Positions 7,434-9,562 of a stretch of 9,562 nucleotides of DNA are shown here, one piece after another. Source of the stretch: an uncultured Bacteroidales bacterium (GTDB lineage: Bacteria > Bacteroidota > Bacteroidia > Bacteroidales > Tenuifilaceae); the NCBI GenBank assembly GCA_937915475.1, contig CALGIR010000126.1, positions 1 to 9,562 of the forward strand, in the 5' to 3' direction. The stretch's first letter is position 1, and the number at the start of each line of letters is the position of its first letter. A program made the position numbers and the translations under genes. The notes under the pieces are model-generated. The model searched no databases, was not told where the DNA came from, and saw nothing but the letters and a program-made list of their open reading frames with translations.

Positions 7434-8033
7434 CTAAGCATCCTTTAAAAACGCCAACAACTCGGAGTATAGCCTCTGAATAGGCAATCCCATTACGTTG
7501 AAATACGAGCCCTCAATCCGTTCAACTGCTACATAGCCAATCCACTCCTGAATGCCATAGGCACCCGCTTTGTCGTAGGGCTTATAATTATCAACATAGT
7601 ACTCTATTTCATCCAAGGCAAAAGGCCTAAAAAACACTTCCGTAATTGCAGAAAATGTGCGCACTTGATCTCCATAAACCAATGCTACACCTGTAATCAC
7701 AGAGTGCTTATTGCCCGAGAGTTGACCCAGCATCTCGAGGGCATTCTGCCTATCGACGGGTTTGCCTAAAACCTTACTGTTTGCCCAAACAATTGTATCT
7801 GAGGTTATCAGAATCTCATTTGGCCTTAAAGAATGCCTATATGGTTCGGCTTTTTTAATAGCAAGATACTCTGGGATTTGCTCAAAGGGCAAATCGGCGG
7901 GGAATGTTTCGTTGCCCTCTCCGTTGGTCCTAACCTCAAAGGGTAAACCCAGTTCGCCCAGCAGCTGTTGTCTGCGTGGTGATTTTGAGGCTAATATCAG
8001 AGTTTTGCCCTTTAATGCATCTTTAAGTAGCAT
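7434..8033 (-). CDS. maf: Maf family nucleoside triphosphate pyrophosphatase (YhdE-like)
   Basis: A 199-residue cytosolic pyrophosphatase that hydrolyses non-canonical or excess nucleoside triphosphates to monophosphates plus PPi. The Maf signature LASKSPRRQQLL (14-25) holds the phosphate-binding S/R/R residues. SDTIVW (78-83) supplies the metal-binding Asp, followed by LGKPVD (89-94), LSGNKHSVITG (105-115), DKAGAYGIQ (154-162) and EGSYFNVMGLP (173-183). The SDT-I-V and AGAYGIQ forms are those of the YhdE subgroup (dTTP/UTP and modified pyrimidines) rather than YceF (m7GTP). The length is standard. It starts 20 bp after the stop of the upstream aminopeptidase gene on the same strand, so it is probably the second gene of a two-gene transcript. 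The subgroup substrate is inferred from motifs only. Confidence 0.95.
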   Translation of the reverse strand: MLLKDALKGKTLILASKSPRRQQLLGELGLPFEVRTNGEGNETFPADLPFEQIPEYLAIKKAEPYRHSLRPNEILITSDTIVWANSKVLGKPVDRQNALEMLGQLSGNKHSVITGVALVYGDQVRTFSAITEVFFRPFALDEIEYYVDNYKPYDKAGAYGIQEWIGYVAVERIEGSYFNVMGLPIQRLYSELLAFLKDA

Positions 8034-8053
8034 AATTACTGGTTTTGTTTTTA

Positions 8054-9028
8054 CTATTCCTCAAAACCAATAAGTTTACCCTTTTGCATGATGAGCCCAT
8101 CATCGAAATAAACATCGGGTTCGGTAACCAAACCGTCTAAGTGGCTACTCACTGAAATTCTTCCGCCCATGGAGATATTATTGCCAAAGGCTATGTGGAT
8201 TGTGCCAAACACTTTTTCATCCTCGAGGATAAGTCCGGTGAGTTTGGCTTTATAGTTTGTACCAATGCCAAATTCGGCAACGGCTCTAGCATCCCTCCCT
8301 GGTTTATCGAGCATCTTGGCCAACTCGTCGGCCTGTGGCCCGCCCGTAATACTTTCGGCATATCCATCAACAATATCAATAACAATGGGCTGTTTAATCA
8401 TACCTATACCGGCCATGGAACCATCAACAACTACCCTACCGTTGGTTTTATCTTCCCATGGAGCAAGATAAACCTCGCCAGAGGGTAAGTTTCCGCTTTC
8501 GCCCTTATTCCGAAGCACACCTTTACTCCTAAGAATCATCCTATCCTTAACGGGCATGGTAACATCGGTTCCCTTTTCGGTAACCACACGTATGGTGCTA
8601 ATCCCCTCCATTTTATCGGCAATAAAATCGGTTAGTGAGATTATTCTGTCGTAATCTGCGCTAAGGCAACGAGCCATGGCATCCACTGTAATGCCAGGCA
8701 TTGTACCAACCCTTACGCCTTCTTTTACTGCATTCCTCCGCGCATCGGTATGGGTAAGCGATTTTGTGGTTGGACATACAACCACGTCAACCCTTTTCAT
8801 CATTTCGGCAACGGCCGCAGGGGGCTCTTGTCCGTTAATTTCTCCCGATTTTATTTCGATAAGCATCGACTCTTTTGCTATGCCTTTGCCCGCCTCGTGA
8901 AGTGCAATTCCGATGTCACGCTTAATCTCATCGGTTACAATCAAAAGGGTTTCATCGTTTTTAAGCCCCATGCAATCTCTAAGTGCAATTATGGAGGCAT
9001 CACTAAGTTGTTTTTGAGTAGAATCCAT
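8054..9028 (-). CDS. M29-like (AmpS/aminopeptidase T family) leucyl aminopeptidase
   Basis: A 324-residue metalloaminopeptidase homologue of the AmpS/M29 family, which removes N-terminal residues using two metal ions. There is no signal peptide, so it is cytosolic. The N-terminal half (about 1-160) has the alternating alpha/beta pattern of the family. The C-terminal half holds the candidate metal ligands in order: E185 in LPSGEVY, E252 in AEFGIGTN, H278 in GTIHIAFGNN, and H296 with D298 in SSHLDG. Their order matches E250, E316, H345, H376 and D378 of the T. thermophilus enzyme. It is shorter than classical M29 members (about 400 residues), as in the compact 'leucyl aminopeptidase' subgroup. 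It is first in a probable operon with maf, 20 bp apart. Activity is inferred and the exact specificity is unknown. Confidence 0.88.
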   Translation of the reverse strand: MDSTQKQLSDASIIALRDCMGLKNDETLLIVTDEIKRDIGIALHEAGKGIAKESMLIEIKSGEINGQEPPAAVAEMMKRVDVVVCPTTKSLTHTDARRNAVKEGVRVGTMPGITVDAMARCLSADYDRIISLTDFIADKMEGISTIRVVTEKGTDVTMPVKDRMILRSKGVLRNKGESGNLPSGEVYLAPWEDKTNGRVVVDGSMAGIGMIKQPIVIDIVDGYAESITGGPQADELAKMLDKPGRDARAVAEFGIGTNYKAKLTGLILEDEKVFGTIHIAFGNNISMGGRISVSSHLDGLVTEPDVYFDDGLIMQKGKLIGFEE

Positions 9029-9057
9029 TTTTATCTGTACTTTAAGTTTTATGCGAC

Positions 9058-9088
9058 CAAATTACGAAATAGCCACCTTTTTGCCAAA
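9058..9088 (-). promoter_or_regulatory. possible Bacteroidetes-type promoter for aminopeptidase-maf
   Basis: On the minus strand a TTTG (9088-9085) is followed after 20 bases by TAATTTG (9064-9058), about 29 bases before the aminopeptidase ATG. This resembles the Bacteroidetes sigma-ABfr pattern of a -33 TTTG and a -7 TAnnTTTG, but the -7 element has one spacer base instead of two. The position suits a promoter; the match is imperfect and short enough to occur by chance. Confidence 0.25.
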
Positions 9089-9112
9089 CATAAGGTGTGT
9101 TTATGGTGTTGC

Positions 9113-9130
9113 ACCCAAACTGGTTTGGGT
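9113..9130. repeat. perfect 8+8 inverted repeat upstream of aminopeptidase gene
   Basis: ACCCAAAC-TG-GTTTGGGT is a perfect dyad of 18 bases. As RNA it could form a seven-pair stem with a CTGG loop, but neither strand has a T-tract next to it, so it is not an intrinsic terminator. It sits about 25 bp upstream of the possible -33 element of the aminopeptidase promoter, where a dimeric regulator could bind. The function is unproven. Confidence 0.45.
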
Positions 9131-9380
9131 AAAAGATATTTAACAGATTTAAAATAACACTCAAAACCTAGTGTGTAAAACGCTAACCTGTTTTAAAGGA
9201 CTAAGGATAATCTCTGAGATAACTTACTTATTGACAAACGATAAGGTGCCTAATTTAAAACCATTGGATGGATGATAGATATGCAGTCTATTGCTTGAGT
9301 TTGGGCAAAAAAAAACCTTCTCAAAATATCATCTTTTAAAAATGAACTTTAAGAAAGCAGGAAAAACGAAAAGTAAAGGC

Positions 9381-9515
9381 CTATCCGTTGTTCTGAATTT
9401 GATTAACTTGGTTGCTACTATAAGCAGGGCAAACTTTGCGGCTACATGACCCAAATACTGATGCTACTGTGAGTAGCAACACTGCCACCACCAAATATTT
9501 CCTCTTCAATTTCAT
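9381..9515 (-). CDS. small lipoprotein, 44 residues
   Basis: A short gene below usual length cut-offs. The peptide begins MKLKRKYLVVAV with a basic n-region (K2, K4, R5, K6), then a hydrophobic core LVVAVLLLTVASV (8-20), then the lipobox FGSC with the acylated cysteine at C24. The mature part is only 21 residues: CSRKVCPAYSS, then an Asn/Gln-rich tail ending QNNG. This three-part SPII layout, with serine before the cysteine, is typical of Bacteroidetes lipoproteins, and short lipoproteins with a CxxxxCPAY-like mature start recur in the phylum from memory. The ATG at 9515 follows an A-rich leader (seven A residues, then CAATTATC), the usual initiation context here. There is no acidic surface-export tag, so periplasmic anchoring is more likely. 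The function is unknown. It is the last gene before the right edge, so its upstream neighbour cannot be seen. Confidence 0.7.
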   Translation of the reverse strand: MKLKRKYLVVAVLLLTVASVFGSCSRKVCPAYSSNQVNQIQNNG

Positions 9516-9562
9516 GATAATTGTTTTTTTATGATAAAAGTTCACATTTGCGTTCTACAGCA

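Larger units (their letters stand above)
9029..9380. other. intergenic stretch without a gene
   Basis: These 352 bases between the aminopeptidase start and the small lipoprotein stop contain no credible reading frame on either strand (the longest ATG frames found are about 23 codons) and no tRNA-like fold that I can see. The stretch holds a possible promoter for the aminopeptidase-maf transcript (9058-9088), a perfect inverted repeat (9113-9130), and a run of nine A residues at 9307-9315 (T9 on the minus strand). The T9 run lies downstream of the lipoprotein but has no convincing stem directly before it. Confidence 0.6.

Noticed and set aside
7762..8073. Plus-strand open frame of 103 codons opposite maf
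   Set aside because: It is antisense to the well-supported Maf signature region, and its composition follows from the maf codons.
8750..9157. Plus-strand open frame of 135 codons opposite the aminopeptidase
   Set aside because: It is a shadow of the minus-strand aminopeptidase gene, with no domain, signal peptide or start context of its own.
9349..9360. CTTT-CTT-AAAG mini-hairpin downstream of the small lipoprotein, with T9 (9307-9315) further on
   Set aside because: Four A/T-rich pairs, separated from the T9 run by more than 30 bases, do not make a terminator.

Overview
The window most likely comes from a Bacteroidetes chromosome, probably Bacteroidales or a close relative. The evidence is an S46 dipeptidyl peptidase (a family concentrated in this phylum), A-rich leaders before start codons instead of clear Shine-Dalgarno sites, SPII lipoproteins with a serine or alanine just before the cysteine, and an AT-rich spacer style. 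No mobile element, CRISPR array, rRNA or tRNA is visible. I see no undescribed multi-gene system; most genes belong to known families. The items of interest are two lipoprotein signals that a simple ATG-to-stop scan would miss, and a few family-level oddities.

Layout. Two genes read rightward: a lipoprotein-type YtcJ-like amidohydrolase cut by the left edge (3-1634), followed 39 bp later by a GNAT acetyltransferase (1674-2144). All other genes read leftward. They are a zinc-ribbon SAM methyltransferase (2188-2820), a PanE/ApbA-family reductase (2924-3868), a NYN nuclease with a C-terminal OST-HTH/LOTUS domain (4002-4763), an S46 dipeptidyl peptidase of the DPP11 type (5121-7271) with a strong intrinsic terminator (5062-5088), a Maf nucleotide pyrophosphatase (7434-8033), an M29-like aminopeptidase (8054-9028), and a 44-residue lipoprotein (9381-9515).

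How the genes relate. The aminopeptidase and maf are 20 bp apart and probably form one transcript. The S46 enzyme (periplasmic, releasing acidic dipeptides) and the M29-like enzyme (no signal peptide, so cytosolic) could act in sequence in peptide catabolism, but only proximity suggests this. The block 2188-4763 is more AT-rich in spot counts than the flanking amidohydrolase and peptidase genes and carries three functionally unrelated genes, so it looks like a more variable segment between conserved genes. The gene-poor stretches are 4764-5120 (terminator plus one doubtful small ORF) and 9029-9380 (a possible promoter and a perfect inverted repeat, no gene).
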